The notes beneath the pieces are model-generated. The model saw only the letters and a list, made by a program, of their open reading frames with translations. It was not told the DNA's origin and did not search any database. A program made the position numbers and the translations under genes. Below are positions 1-8,803 of a stretch of 64,000 nt of DNA, one piece after another. The DNA comes from Bacteroidales bacterium (GTDB lineage Bacteria; Bacteroidota; Bacteroidia; Bacteroidales; UBA1402): the NCBI GenBank assembly GCA_028709215.1, contig JAQVXI010000001.1:333844-397843 (forward strand), given 5' to 3'. Positions within the stretch are counted from its first letter, which is position 1. Every line of letters begins with the position of its first letter.

Positions 1-1
1 A

Positions 2-1288
2 CTTGTGGATCCGATGCGCAACCCACATCCGCACGCCTGGATCACCAAGAAAGTCTATCAAAACATTCTCTTTAGCAAGCGTGACGAAACCCTTGGGCGC
101 ATCCGTTTGTGGAACGATCACTTCTTTGTAAATACAAAGGAATTTCTGACTTTCCGTTGGGAATTAAAAAAAGACGGCATGTTGATCGCCGATGGTCGTT
201 TTGACGCCGATGTACCTGCGCAAACGTACAAAGACCTGGATCTCAAACTACCTTATGTTGATCTGAAATCCGGTGAATTTCTGTTAAACGTCTACGCAGA
301 GACCAAACATTCAAGCCCGCTATTGGATGCTGGATATATACTCGCTTACGAACAATTTCAATTGAATCCCGATCAATTCTTTCAAAAGCCTTTGCTTGAG
401 GCATTTGGGTCGGTGGAAGTCGTGCATCAAGCGGGCAATCAAGAACGGGTTACCCTGAAAAGCGGAGCATATCAAGTCGTAGTTTCAAAACGATCCGGTT
501 TGGAAACCTATGCATTCAAGGGACAGAATTTGTTTGCCGCTGTGCCTCAACCCAATTTTTGGCGCGCACCAACCGACAACGATTTTGGGGTGAACCTACA
601 ACGCTACGCCAATGTTTGGCGAACGGCAGGTCACGGCGCTCGTATTGAATCGTTGCGTGTGACAAAGCACGAACACTCGGCTACCGTTGTCTGTGACATG
701 TCTCTGTCCGGCATTGACAGCCGCTGGGTAGCCGCCTATACCCTGCATGCGGACGGGCGCCTGGATGTTGACCTTCGGTTCACACCGGGAGGCTTGCGTC
801 TACCGGAAATGCCGCGTTTGGGTTTGCTTTTCCGACTTCCTTCGGAATTTGAACAACTCCGTTGGTACGGTCGCGGTCCTAATGAAAACTATGTGGACCG
901 CAAAACCGATGCTTTGCTCGGGATCTATAAAAGTACGGTAACGGAACAGTTCTATCCCTACCTGCGTCCTCAGGAAACCGGCAATAAAACCGACGTTCGT
1001 TGGATTGAATTGACCGATTCCAACGGGTTTGGTTTGAAAATAGCCGGCAAGCAAGCGTTGCAAACAACCGCTTTGCATTACCAATCGGAGGATTTGGATC
1101 CGGGCTTGACCAAAAAACAACAACATCCCAGCGATGTCGTCCCTTCAAAAGAGGTGTTTTTATCGGTTGATTTGTTTCAACGTGGTTTGGGAGCCGTTCA
1201 CTCCTGGGGCGCACAACCCATGCAATCATACCGTTTTGATGCCAGACCGTATCAATATGCATTTACTTTGTCCATTGTACAACCTTAA
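2..1288 (+). CDS. Beta-galactosidase (GH2, LacZ type), 3' part only
   Basis: This is the C-terminal part of a large GH2 beta-galactosidase, which removes terminal galactose from oligosaccharides. The frame is open to the left edge of the window, so the start and the catalytic barrel lie outside; the GTG at 5 is an internal valine. The first residues (LVDPMRNPHPHAW...KKVYQ) match the end of the LacZ TIM barrel. After the linker domain comes the LacZ small-subunit domain, with the hallmark WRAPTDNDFG near residue 190 and WYGRGPNENYVDR near residue 290. The stop lies 9 bp before the next GH2 gene, so the two are probably co-transcribed. Family assignment is secure; the exact substrate cannot be judged from this part. 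Confidence 0.93.
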   Translation, partial: LVDPMRNPHPHAWITKKVYQNILFSKRDETLGRIRLWNDHFFVNTKEFLTFRWELKKDGMLIADGRFDADVPAQTYKDLDLKLPYVDLKSGEFLLNVYAETKHSSPLLDAGYILAYEQFQLNPDQFFQKPLLEAFGSVEVVHQAGNQERVTLKSGAYQVVVSKRSGLETYAFKGQNLFAAVPQPNFWRAPTDNDFGVNLQRYANVWRTAGHGARIESLRVTKHEHSATVVCDMSLSGIDSRWVAAYTLHADGRLDVDLRFTPGGLRLPEMPRLGLLFRLPSEFEQLRWYGRGPNENYVDRKTDALLGIYKSTVTEQFYPYLRPQETGNKTDVRWIELTDSNGFGLKIAGKQALQTTALHYQSEDLDPGLTKKQQHPSDVVPSKEVFLSVDLFQRGLGAVHSWGAQPMQSYRFDARPYQYAFTLSIVQP

Positions 1289-1297
1289 AATACAACG

Positions 1298-3730
1298 ATG
1301 TTAAAATCAAAAGGATCACTATTATTTGCGCTGTGTCTGCTCGCATCCACCACGATGGCGCGCAACATCTTAACCTTAGAAAAAGGCTGGAAATTTCATT
1401 TGGGCGATCTCGCATCAGCGATGTCTCCTGCATTGGATGATCGCTCCTGGCAGGACGTTCGAGTTCCACACGATTGGGCTATATATGGACCTTTTGATAA
1501 GGAAGTGGATAAGCAAGTCGTTGCCATCGAACAAAATGGGGAGACCATACCGACCGAAAAAACCGGACGCTCCGGTGCTTTACCTTGGATTGGTGTGGGT
1601 TGGTATCGACTCAATCAGGAAATACCGGATTACAAAGACGGCAAACGAGTGGTTTTATTGATTGAAGGAGCCATGAGCAATCCGATTGTCTATGTCAATG
1701 GACACAAAGCCGGCAACTGGGCCTACGGCTACAGCAGTTTCCATTTGGATATTACTCCCTGGCTGAAAGAAGGAGAAGCCATGAATTTGGCTATTCGCCT
1801 GGAAAACGTAAAAGAATCATCCCGTTGGTATCCCGGGGCCGGTCTATACCGTAACGTACGTTTGATTGTAACCGAATCGACCGCCATCGACGTATGGGGC
1901 TCCTACATCACAACCCCCACCGTTACCGAAGAAGAAGCCAAAGTGCGCCTGCAAACCCGCATCGTTGGAGCCGTATCAAACATGCGGTTGGAAACGGTAT
2001 TGAACGATTTAGAGGGCAATACATACGCCAAAGCAGAAACGAACGTGTTTGTCAACAACGAAGCCGAGCAGGTCTTTCGAATGGAAAAACCACGATTGTG
2101 GTCACCGGAGACTCCCCATTTGTATGTTGCTGTGTCCAAGCTGTATGTGGGCAATCAATTGGTCGATTCCTACGAAACTCGTTTTGGTGTCCGTTCCATC
2201 GATTATTCTCCGGAATATGGTTTTCGTCTGAACGGACAAACCCGCAAGTTTAAAGGGGTTTGTCTGCATCATGATTTGGGCCCATTGGGTGCTGCGGTCA
2301 ATACCTCCGCCATTCGACGTCAATTACAAATTCTCAAAGAAATGGGTTGTGACGCGGTGCGTTCTGCACACAACATGCCCACTCCCGAATTGCTGGATTT
2401 GTGTGATGAAATGGGCTTTATGTTTATGGACGAAGCCTTTGATTCTTGGAAGCAAGCCAAAGTTAAAAATGGATACAATTTGATTTACGACGAATGGGTT
2501 GAACGCGACTTGGTCAACATGGTGCATCGGGATCGCAACCATCCTTGTATTGTGATGTACAGCACTGGGAACGAAGTGCCGGAACAAAGTTCGAAAACAG
2601 GCGGTCGCGTTGCACACTATCTGCGCAGCATCATTCATCGTGAAGATCCGACACGCCCCGTGACTGCCGGAATGGATCGGGTAGACAATGCCATCAACAA
2701 TCAATTTGCTGCGGCATTGGATATTCCCGGTTTGAATTACCGTTTGCATCGGTATCAGGTTGCCTACGATCGCTTACCACAAGGACTGATCCTGGGAAGC
2801 GAAACGGCTTCTACAGTGAGCTCAAGGGGAGTGTATCATTTTCCTGTTGTACAGGGTAAAAGCGTCGAACATCCGGATGGACAAAGTTCTTCATACGATG
2901 TTGAGGCTTGCTCCTGGTCCAATTTGCCGGACGAAGATTGGATGTGGCAGGACGATGCCGATTGGGTGATTGGTGAATTTGTATGGACGGGTTTTGACTA
3001 TCTGGGCGAACCGACACCCTACGATAATTTTTGGCCTTCCCGTTCTTCTTACTTTGGCATTTGCGACTTGGCCGGTTTGCCCAAAGACCGATATTATTTG
3101 TACAAGAGCCGTTGGAACCAAACCGAATCCACGTTGCACATTTTGCCTCATTGGAATTGGAAAGGACGAGAAGGAGCGGTAACACCGGTGTTTGTGTATA
3201 CCAGTTACCCGGAAGCCGAATTGTTTGTAAACGGCAAAAGTCAGGGTCGTCTGCGCAAGGGTAAAGAAGGTTTGGAGCGATATCGTTTGATGTGGATGGA
3301 CGTACGATACGAACCCGGTGAAGTCAAGGTTGTTGCCTACGATGCATTCGGGCAACAAGCAGAAAGCAAGATTATACGTACATCCGGCAAACCACATCGC
3401 ATCGTATTGCAGCCGGATCGAACCCATTTGCAAGCCAACGGAAAAGACTTGTCCTTTGTCACGGTATCGGTGGTTGATAAAGAGGGGAATCCCTGTCCGG
3501 ATGCAACTGACGCATTAACGTTCCAAGTGAAAGGAGCTGGAAGCTTCCGTGCGGTTTGCAACGGCGATGCCACTTCGTTGGAATTGTTTCATCAACCCAC
3601 GATGAAGCTGTTCTCCGGCAAATTGGTGGTGTTGGTAGAGTCCTCAGAACAGATTGGCTCCATTCAGCTCACCGTACGTGGAAAAGGGCTGAAATCGGCA
3701 GATTTGCACTTGGAAGCGGTTGCCAATTAA
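1298..3730 (+). CDS. Secreted GH2 family beta-galactosidase
   Basis: An 810-residue GH2 glycoside hydrolase, probably a periplasmic beta-galactosidase. An N-terminal signal peptide (about residues 1-21, ending STTMA) is followed by the sugar-binding jelly roll (YRNVRLIV near 185), the immunoglobulin-like domain and the TIM barrel. E426 in GNEVPEQ is the expected acid/base and E502 in GSETAST the expected nucleophile. The C-terminal 200 residues look like the DUF4982 and Ig-like modules common in Bacteroidota GH2 enzymes. It follows another GH2 gene by 9 bp and precedes a rhamnose mutarotase, which fits side-chain removal from rhamnogalacturonan or arabinogalactan. Beta-glucuronidase or another GH2 specificity cannot be excluded. 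Confidence 0.92.
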   Translation: MLKSKGSLLFALCLLASTTMARNILTLEKGWKFHLGDLASAMSPALDDRSWQDVRVPHDWAIYGPFDKEVDKQVVAIEQNGETIPTEKTGRSGALPWIGVGWYRLNQEIPDYKDGKRVVLLIEGAMSNPIVYVNGHKAGNWAYGYSSFHLDITPWLKEGEAMNLAIRLENVKESSRWYPGAGLYRNVRLIVTESTAIDVWGSYITTPTVTEEEAKVRLQTRIVGAVSNMRLETVLNDLEGNTYAKAETNVFVNNEAEQVFRMEKPRLWSPETPHLYVAVSKLYVGNQLVDSYETRFGVRSIDYSPEYGFRLNGQTRKFKGVCLHHDLGPLGAAVNTSAIRRQLQILKEMGCDAVRSAHNMPTPELLDLCDEMGFMFMDEAFDSWKQAKVKNGYNLIYDEWVERDLVNMVHRDRNHPCIVMYSTGNEVPEQSSKTGGRVAHYLRSIIHREDPTRPVTAGMDRVDNAINNQFAAALDIPGLNYRLHRYQVAYDRLPQGLILGSETASTVSSRGVYHFPVVQGKSVEHPDGQSSSYDVEACSWSNLPDEDWMWQDDADWVIGEFVWTGFDYLGEPTPYDNFWPSRSSYFGICDLAGLPKDRYYLYKSRWNQTESTLHILPHWNWKGREGAVTPVFVYTSYPEAELFVNGKSQGRLRKGKEGLERYRLMWMDVRYEPGEVKVVAYDAFGQQAESKIIRTSGKPHRIVLQPDRTHLQANGKDLSFVTVSVVDKEGNPCPDATDALTFQVKGAGSFRAVCNGDATSLELFHQPTMKLFSGKLVVLVESSEQIGSIQLTVRGKGLKSADLHLEAVAN

Positions 3731-3738
3731 TTTTTTTG

Positions 3739-3746
3739 TAGTTTTG
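3739..3746 (+). promoter_or_regulatory. -7 promoter box of rhaM
   Basis: TAGTTTTG fits the Bacteroidota -7 consensus TAnnTTTG exactly and ends 28 bp before the rhaM ATG. It suggests that rhaM-nadE can be transcribed independently of the GH2 genes. Confidence 0.55.
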
Positions 3747-3774
3747 TTGAGAAGAACCTTATAAATCGAAATAC

Positions 3775-4089
3775 ATGAAACGAGTTGCTTTTAAAATGAA
3801 ATTAAAACCCGGCATGAAGGCCGAGTACAAAAAACGTCACGACGCCGTTTGGCCTGAAATCAAAGCATTAATCCAGTCAAGTGGCATATCCGATTACGCG
3901 ATTTACTTAGACGAAGAAACCAATATTTTATTTGGTGTACAGAAAGTAGAAGGCAATGTCGGGTCACAGGATTTGGGATTCAATGAAATTCAGCAAAAAT
4001 GGTGGGATTACATGTCTGATATCATGGAAGTAAACGCAGACAACTCCCCAGTGACCGTTATTTTGGAAGAGGTCTTCTTCATGCCCTAA
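3775..4089 (+). CDS. rhaM: L-rhamnose mutarotase
   Basis: Interconverts the alpha and beta anomers of L-rhamnose so that rhamnose isomerase receives its preferred form. The 104-residue length is that of the family, and the key residues known from E. coli RhaM are at the same positions: Y18 and H22 in YKKRHDAVWPEI, plus the tryptophan pair W76-W77 in QKWWDYM. It is cytosolic, with no signal peptide. It lies 11 bp before nadE, probably as a shared transcript of convenience. No rhaA, rhaB or rhaD is in the window, so the rest of the rhamnose pathway must be elsewhere. Confidence 0.93.
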   Translation: MKRVAFKMKLKPGMKAEYKKRHDAVWPEIKALIQSSGISDYAIYLDEETNILFGVQKVEGNVGSQDLGFNEIQQKWWDYMSDIMEVNADNSPVTVILEEVFFMP

Positions 4090-4099
4090 TATACATAGT

Positions 4100-6028
4100 A
4101 TGGATTTTGGATTTGTCCGGGTCGCAGCGGCTGTACCTTTGGTCAATGTTGCGGACTGCCCTTACAATGCGTTGCAAACCATTGCTTTGTTGGAAGAAGC
4201 CGAGCAAAAGGATGTTCAAGTCGTTTGTTTCCCAGAATTGGGCCTAACCGGCTATACCTGTGCCGATTTGTTTCATCAACAGCGCTTGTTGGATGCTGCA
4301 GAACAAGCCCTGTTGCAAATCGTGCAACGCAGTGCCACCTTGCAGATCCTGAGTCTGGTTGGGATGCCTCTGCGTGTAGGAAACCGCTTGGTCAACGTGG
4401 CTGTGGCCATACAAGGCGGTAAAATACTGGCCGTTATACCCAAAACCTGGTTGCCTAATTACGACGAATTCTACGAGAAACGTTGGTTTGTATCGGCTTG
4501 TGATGTGCAAAACACACACGTTGAACTGGGTGGGCATGTGGTACCGTTTGGAACTAACATTCTGTTGACCTCGGGCAACGTTCGTATAGGTGTTGAGTTG
4601 TGTGAAGATTTATGGATGCCCATACCACCCAGCAGTTCACATGCCTTAAACGGGGCAAATATACTATGCAACCTTTCTGCAAGCAACGATTTGGTCTCAA
4701 AAGACGGCTATCGAAAGCGTTTGATCGAACAACAATCCGCACGTTGCCTGGCAGCGTATGTCTATGCCTCCTCCGGATTTGGGGAGTCAACCACGGACTT
4801 GGTTTTTGGTGGCACCGCAGACATCGTTGAAAATGGTAAACGTCTGGAAACGTCCACTCGCTTCTCGCTCAAGGAACAACTGATCGTTGCCGATGTCGAT
4901 ATCGATCGTCTCAACCAAGACCGCTTGCGTCATACCGGTTTTGATGCTCCAAAATCGACCGGCTTGGATTATCGCTTGATTCCATTTGAACGGAAACCGT
5001 TGCCTTCAACCGACATCCAACGCACATTTGAACCCCGTCCGTTTGTCCCAACCGGTAGCGAATTGGATGAGCGCTGTAGAGAATTGTTTTCCATTCAGTC
5101 CAACGGATTGGCCAAACGCATTGCTCACATTGGTTGCAAGCAAGTTGTCGTAGGGATTTCCGGTGGTCTAGACTCGACACTGGCCCTATTGGTTGCAGTC
5201 AAAACGTTTGACTTATTGGGTCTTCCCAGAAAGCAGATTGTTGGCATCACCATGCCCGGATTTGGCACGACGAACCGAACGTATCAGAATGCGCTACAGA
5301 TGATGGAAAAATTGGGCGTAGAGATTCGGGAAATATCCATACGAAAAGCGGTTCAGCAGCATTTTTCGGACATCCGTCATCATCCGGATCAACACGACGT
5401 AACTTACGAAAATGCGCAGGCACGTGAACGGACTCAAATCTTGATGGATGTAGCCAATCAGGTCAACGGTTTGGTGATCGGTACCGGTGATTTATCTGAA
5501 TTGGCCTTGGGATGGGCTACCTACAATGGGGATCATATGTCGATGTATGCGGTCAATGTCGGTGTACCCAAAACGTTGGTTCGATTTATGGTCGATTGGG
5601 TTGCCAAAAACGAAGTCGATGCAGAAACGGCCAAAATATTGCAGGACGTCATTGAAACGCCCGTTAGTCCGGAACTGTTGCCGGTAGGAGAGGATGGTCA
5701 GATACAACAAAAAACAGAAGATCTTGTCGGTCCCTACGAACTACACGATTTCTTTTTGTACTACCTCTTGCGTTTCGGCTTTCGACCCCAAAAAATATAT
5801 TGGATGGCTACACGTGCATTTGATGGACTTTTCGCTCCGGAGACAATCTTAAAGTGGCTGCGCGTATTCTATCGTCGCTTTTTTTCACAGCAATTCAAAC
5901 GCAGTTGTTTGCCTGACGGACCCAAGGTGGGCTCCGTCAGCCTCTCTCCAAGGGGGGATTGGCGCATGCCAAGCGATGCCTCTGCGCGCGTTTGGCTTGA
6001 GGAAGTTGATGCCATTTCCATTAAGTGA
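4100..6028 (+). CDS. nadE: Glutamine-dependent NAD+ synthetase
   Basis: Makes NAD+ from deamido-NAD+ with glutamine as amide donor. At 642 residues it is the long two-domain form. The N-terminal nitrilase-type glutaminase has the triad E46 (PELGLTGYT), K115 (PKTWLPNY) and C168 (GVELCEDLW). The C-terminal synthetase has the PP-loop SGGLDS at 354-359. All catalytic residues are intact. The C-terminus ends with the usual KRSCLPDGPKVGS and DWRMPSD segments of Bacteroidota NadE. It follows rhaM by 11 bp. Confidence 0.97.
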   Translation: MDFGFVRVAAAVPLVNVADCPYNALQTIALLEEAEQKDVQVVCFPELGLTGYTCADLFHQQRLLDAAEQALLQIVQRSATLQILSLVGMPLRVGNRLVNVAVAIQGGKILAVIPKTWLPNYDEFYEKRWFVSACDVQNTHVELGGHVVPFGTNILLTSGNVRIGVELCEDLWMPIPPSSSHALNGANILCNLSASNDLVSKDGYRKRLIEQQSARCLAAYVYASSGFGESTTDLVFGGTADIVENGKRLETSTRFSLKEQLIVADVDIDRLNQDRLRHTGFDAPKSTGLDYRLIPFERKPLPSTDIQRTFEPRPFVPTGSELDERCRELFSIQSNGLAKRIAHIGCKQVVVGISGGLDSTLALLVAVKTFDLLGLPRKQIVGITMPGFGTTNRTYQNALQMMEKLGVEIREISIRKAVQQHFSDIRHHPDQHDVTYENAQARERTQILMDVANQVNGLVIGTGDLSELALGWATYNGDHMSMYAVNVGVPKTLVRFMVDWVAKNEVDAETAKILQDVIETPVSPELLPVGEDGQIQQKTEDLVGPYELHDFFLYYLLRFGFRPQKIYWMATRAFDGLFAPETILKWLRVFYRRFFSQQFKRSCLPDGPKVGSVSLSPRGDWRMPSDASARVWLEEVDAISIK

Positions 6029-6050
6029 TGCATCATTTGGACATTTTTTT

Positions 6051-6058
6051 TATCTTTG
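6051..6058 (+). promoter_or_regulatory. -7 promoter box of pgk
   Basis: TATCTTTG is an exact match to TAnnTTTG in the 74-bp gap between nadE and pgk, 44 bp before the pgk ATG. Confidence 0.65.
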
Positions 6059-6102
6059 TACACCTTACGAAAAATATTCATCTTTAATCATAATCAGGTA
6101 AT

Positions 6103-7362
6103 ATGCAAACGATCGATCAATTCAGTTTTGCCGGAAAAAAGGCATTTGTGCGTGTTGACTTCAATGTGCCTGTCGATGAGCACTTCAACATCACCGACGA
6201 CACCCGTATCCGGGCCGCGCTTCCCACGTTGAAGAAAATTTTAGCAGACGGAGGTAGCGTGATTCTGGGTTCTCATATGGGACGACCCAAAAAGAATCCG
6301 GATCCGAAGTATTCGCTTAAGGTGATTGTCGACCACGTATCCAAACTATTGGGCGTAACCGTACATTTTGCTGCCGATTGTCAAAACGCCGATGCTGAGG
6401 TTGCAGCCTTAAAGCCCGGAGAAGCCTTATTATTGGAAAACCTACGCTTTTATGCCGAAGAAGAAGGCAAGGCACGCGGTTTGGCCGATGACGCAAGCGA
6501 CGAAGAAAAAGCAGCCGCCAAGAAGGCCGTCAAAGAAAGTCAAAAGACCTTTACCGCAAAATTGGCCTCCTATGCCGATTGTTACGTAAACGACGCGTTT
6601 GGAACCGCCCACCGTGCGCACGCTTCAACCGCTTTGATTGCAAAGCTTTTTACTGAAAAGGATAAAATGTTTGGTTTCCTGATGGAAAAAGAAGTGAAAG
6701 CCATTGAAAAGATTATGAGTGAAACGGTGCGTCCGTTTACCGCAATCATGGGTGGCTCAAAAGTTTCTTCCAAAATCGAAATCATCGAAAATCTATTGAG
6801 CAAGGTCGATAACCTGATCATTACCGGTGGCATGACGTATACCTTTACCAAAGCCTTGGGTGGAAAAATTGGTAAATCGCTTTGCGAAGACGATAAATTG
6901 GATCTTGCCTTGGAACTGTTGGAAAAGGCCAAAAAGAATGGGGTTCGTATTGTTTTGGCGGAAGATGCGCATGCAGCCGATGCTTTTAGTAACGATGCCA
7001 ACGCCATTTTTGTGGATGTCAACGAAATTCCTGATCACATGATGGGATTGGATGTGGGTCCAAAGACCGAACAGCTTTTTGCCGATGTGATCAAACAATC
7101 CAAGACCATTTTGTGGAATGGGCCGACGGGCGTATTTGAGTTTGAAAATTTTGCACACGGTTCGAAAGTCGTTGGTGAAGCCATTGTAGAAGCAACCAAA
7201 AATGGAGCCTTCTCGTTGGTCGGTGGTGGCGATTCGGTAGCCTGTGTCAATAAATTTGGTTTGGCTGACGGAGTCAGTTATGTTTCAACCGGTGGAGGTG
7301 CCTTGCTTGAGGCCATAGAGGGTCGTGTGCTTCCGGGTATTGAAGCCATTCGTGGTTATTAA
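6103..7362 (+). CDS. pgk: Phosphoglycerate kinase
   Basis: Catalyses transfer of phosphate from 1,3-bisphosphoglycerate to ADP in glycolysis. The protein has 419 residues. It opens with the typical [11 protein letters not shown], followed by the 3-phosphoglycerate site (GSHMGRPK) and [10 protein letters not shown]. The hinge segment [10 protein letters not shown] and the nucleotide site [13 protein letters not shown] come later. A short Lys/Ala/Glu-rich insert near residues 128-148 is usual for Bacteroidota versions. It is probably the first gene of a unit with the MFS gene 10 bp downstream. Confidence 0.98.
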   Translation: MQTIDQFSFAGKKAFVRVDFNVPVDEHFNITDDTRIRAALPTLKKILADGGSVILGSHMGRPKKNPDPKYSLKVIVDHVSKLLGVTVHFAADCQNADAEVAALKPGEALLLENLRFYAEEEGKARGLADDASDEEKAAAKKAVKESQKTFTAKLASYADCYVNDAFGTAHRAHASTALIAKLFTEKDKMFGFLMEKEVKAIEKIMSETVRPFTAIMGGSKVSSKIEIIENLLSKVDNLIITGGMTYTFTKALGGKIGKSLCEDDKLDLALELLEKAKKNGVRIVLAEDAHAADAFSNDANAIFVDVNEIPDHMMGLDVGPKTEQLFADVIKQSKTILWNGPTGVFEFENFAHGSKVVGEAIVEATKNGAFSLVGGGDSVACVNKFGLADGVSYVSTGGGALLEAIEGRVLPGIEAIRGY

Positions 7363-7372
7363 TAAAAAGAAT

Positions 7373-8731
7373 ATGAGTACATTAAAACAATCCATCCGCG
7401 ACTCAGCAGTCGCGCGATGGACTGCTTTGGCTATTGTCGCCTTCACCATGATGGCGGCTTATTTTTTCAACGACGTCATGGCTCCGCTCAAGAGTTTACT
7501 CGAGACGGATCTGAATTGGACCAGTAGTGATTATGGCTTTTTTACAGGAGCCTACGGTTTTCTGAATGTCTTTGCTTTTATGCTGGTTTTTGGAGGCCTC
7601 ATTTTGGATAAACGGGGTATACGATTTACCGGCTTGTTCTTTTCGCTACTAATGGTCGTTGGAGCAGTCATCAAATATTGGGCGGTACAAAATCCGGCGC
7701 TACTGGAAACTCAATTCTTAGGAAGAACGGCTTCGGTCACTTGGGCTGCTATTGGTTATGCCATCTTTGCTGTAGGAGCCGAAGTAACGGGGATTACGGT
7801 GACCAAGATCATCGTAAAGTGGTTTAAAGGGAAGGAAATGGCCTTGGCGATGGGTATTCAGGTAGCACTCGCTCGAATCGGAACGTTGTTGGCGCTTGCA
7901 CTTACGGTGCCTTTTGCGCGTCTTTTTGAACCGACCTCCATTTCTGCTCCAATTTTATTGGGCGCCGTTGCTTTGTGCGTCGGATTGCTTGCGTTCTTTT
8001 TGTATACTTTTATGGATACAAAATTGGATAAGCAAGTCAAATTGGATATGGAACCCGAAGAGGAATTTCGTTTTTCGGACATAAATTTGATTTTAAAAAA
8101 CAAGGGATTCTGGTTGATTGCCTTGTTGTGTGTCCTGTTCTATTCCTGTGTATTTCCTTTCCTAAAGTACGCACCGGATTTGATGGTCAATAAGTTTCAT
8201 GTTGATATGGAACTGGCGGGTCTGATTCCTGCTGCGTTGCCTTTTGGGACATTGTTGCTAACGCCTTTGTTCGGAGGAATCTACGATAAGAAGGGTAGAG
8301 GCGCGACCATTATGATTGTGGGTGCGGTGTTACTTCTTTTGGTGCACGTACTGTTTACGATTCCGGCGCTTGACAATTGGTTGATGGCCTTGGGGCTCAT
8401 GGTTGTTTTGGGCATAGCTTTCTCGTTGGTGCCTTCTGCAATGTGGCCTTCGGTAGCCAAAATTATCCCTGAGAAACAATTGGGAACGGCCTATTCATTG
8501 ATCTTTTGGATTCAAAACATTGGTTTGATGGGCGTACCCATGTTGGTGGGTTATTTATTGGAAGAATTTTGCTTATTGCCCAGTGTGGATGGTCGTATAG
8601 CTTACGATTACACGTTGATCATGCAAGTCTTCGCCGGATTTGCCTTTCTATCCATTGTTGTTGCTTATGCGCTCAAACGCGAGGATAAGCGCAAAGGCTA
8701 TGGTTTGGAAAAAAAGAATGTAGAGGAATAA
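7373..8731 (+). CDS. MFS transporter
   Basis: A 452-residue inner-membrane carrier of the major facilitator superfamily with about 12 hydrophobic segments. A central cytoplasmic loop (near 220-245, rich in Asp, Glu and Lys) separates two six-helix halves. The loop motif FGGLILDKRGIR after helix 2 and its counterpart FGGIYDKKGRG in the second half are the MFS signature. I chose the ATG at 7373, 10 bp after pgk, because the longer frame would overlap pgk and add a non-hydrophobic leader. The substrate is unknown; the general look resembles organic-anion or sugar-acid carriers. Confidence 0.88.
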   Translation: MSTLKQSIRDSAVARWTALAIVAFTMMAAYFFNDVMAPLKSLLETDLNWTSSDYGFFTGAYGFLNVFAFMLVFGGLILDKRGIRFTGLFFSLLMVVGAVIKYWAVQNPALLETQFLGRTASVTWAAIGYAIFAVGAEVTGITVTKIIVKWFKGKEMALAMGIQVALARIGTLLALALTVPFARLFEPTSISAPILLGAVALCVGLLAFFLYTFMDTKLDKQVKLDMEPEEEFRFSDINLILKNKGFWLIALLCVLFYSCVFPFLKYAPDLMVNKFHVDMELAGLIPAALPFGTLLLTPLFGGIYDKKGRGATIMIVGAVLLLLVHVLFTIPALDNWLMALGLMVVLGIAFSLVPSAMWPSVAKIIPEKQLGTAYSLIFWIQNIGLMGVPMLVGYLLEEFCLLPSVDGRIAYDYTLIMQVFAGFAFLSIVVAYALKREDKRKGYGLEKKNVEE

Positions 8732-8753
8732 AGCCTACGGTATCAATAAAAAA

Positions 8754-8791
8754 AGCTCCAAATGCATACGATGCGTTTGGAGCTTTTTTTT
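8754..8791. terminator. Bidirectional intrinsic terminator
   Basis: A 14-bp stem with one mismatch (8754-8767 with 8771-8784) is flanked by an A-run on the left and a T-run on the right. It lies between the convergent MFS and PurF-like genes and can serve both. Confidence 0.85.
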
Positions 8792-8803
8792 GGTGCTACT
8801 TGG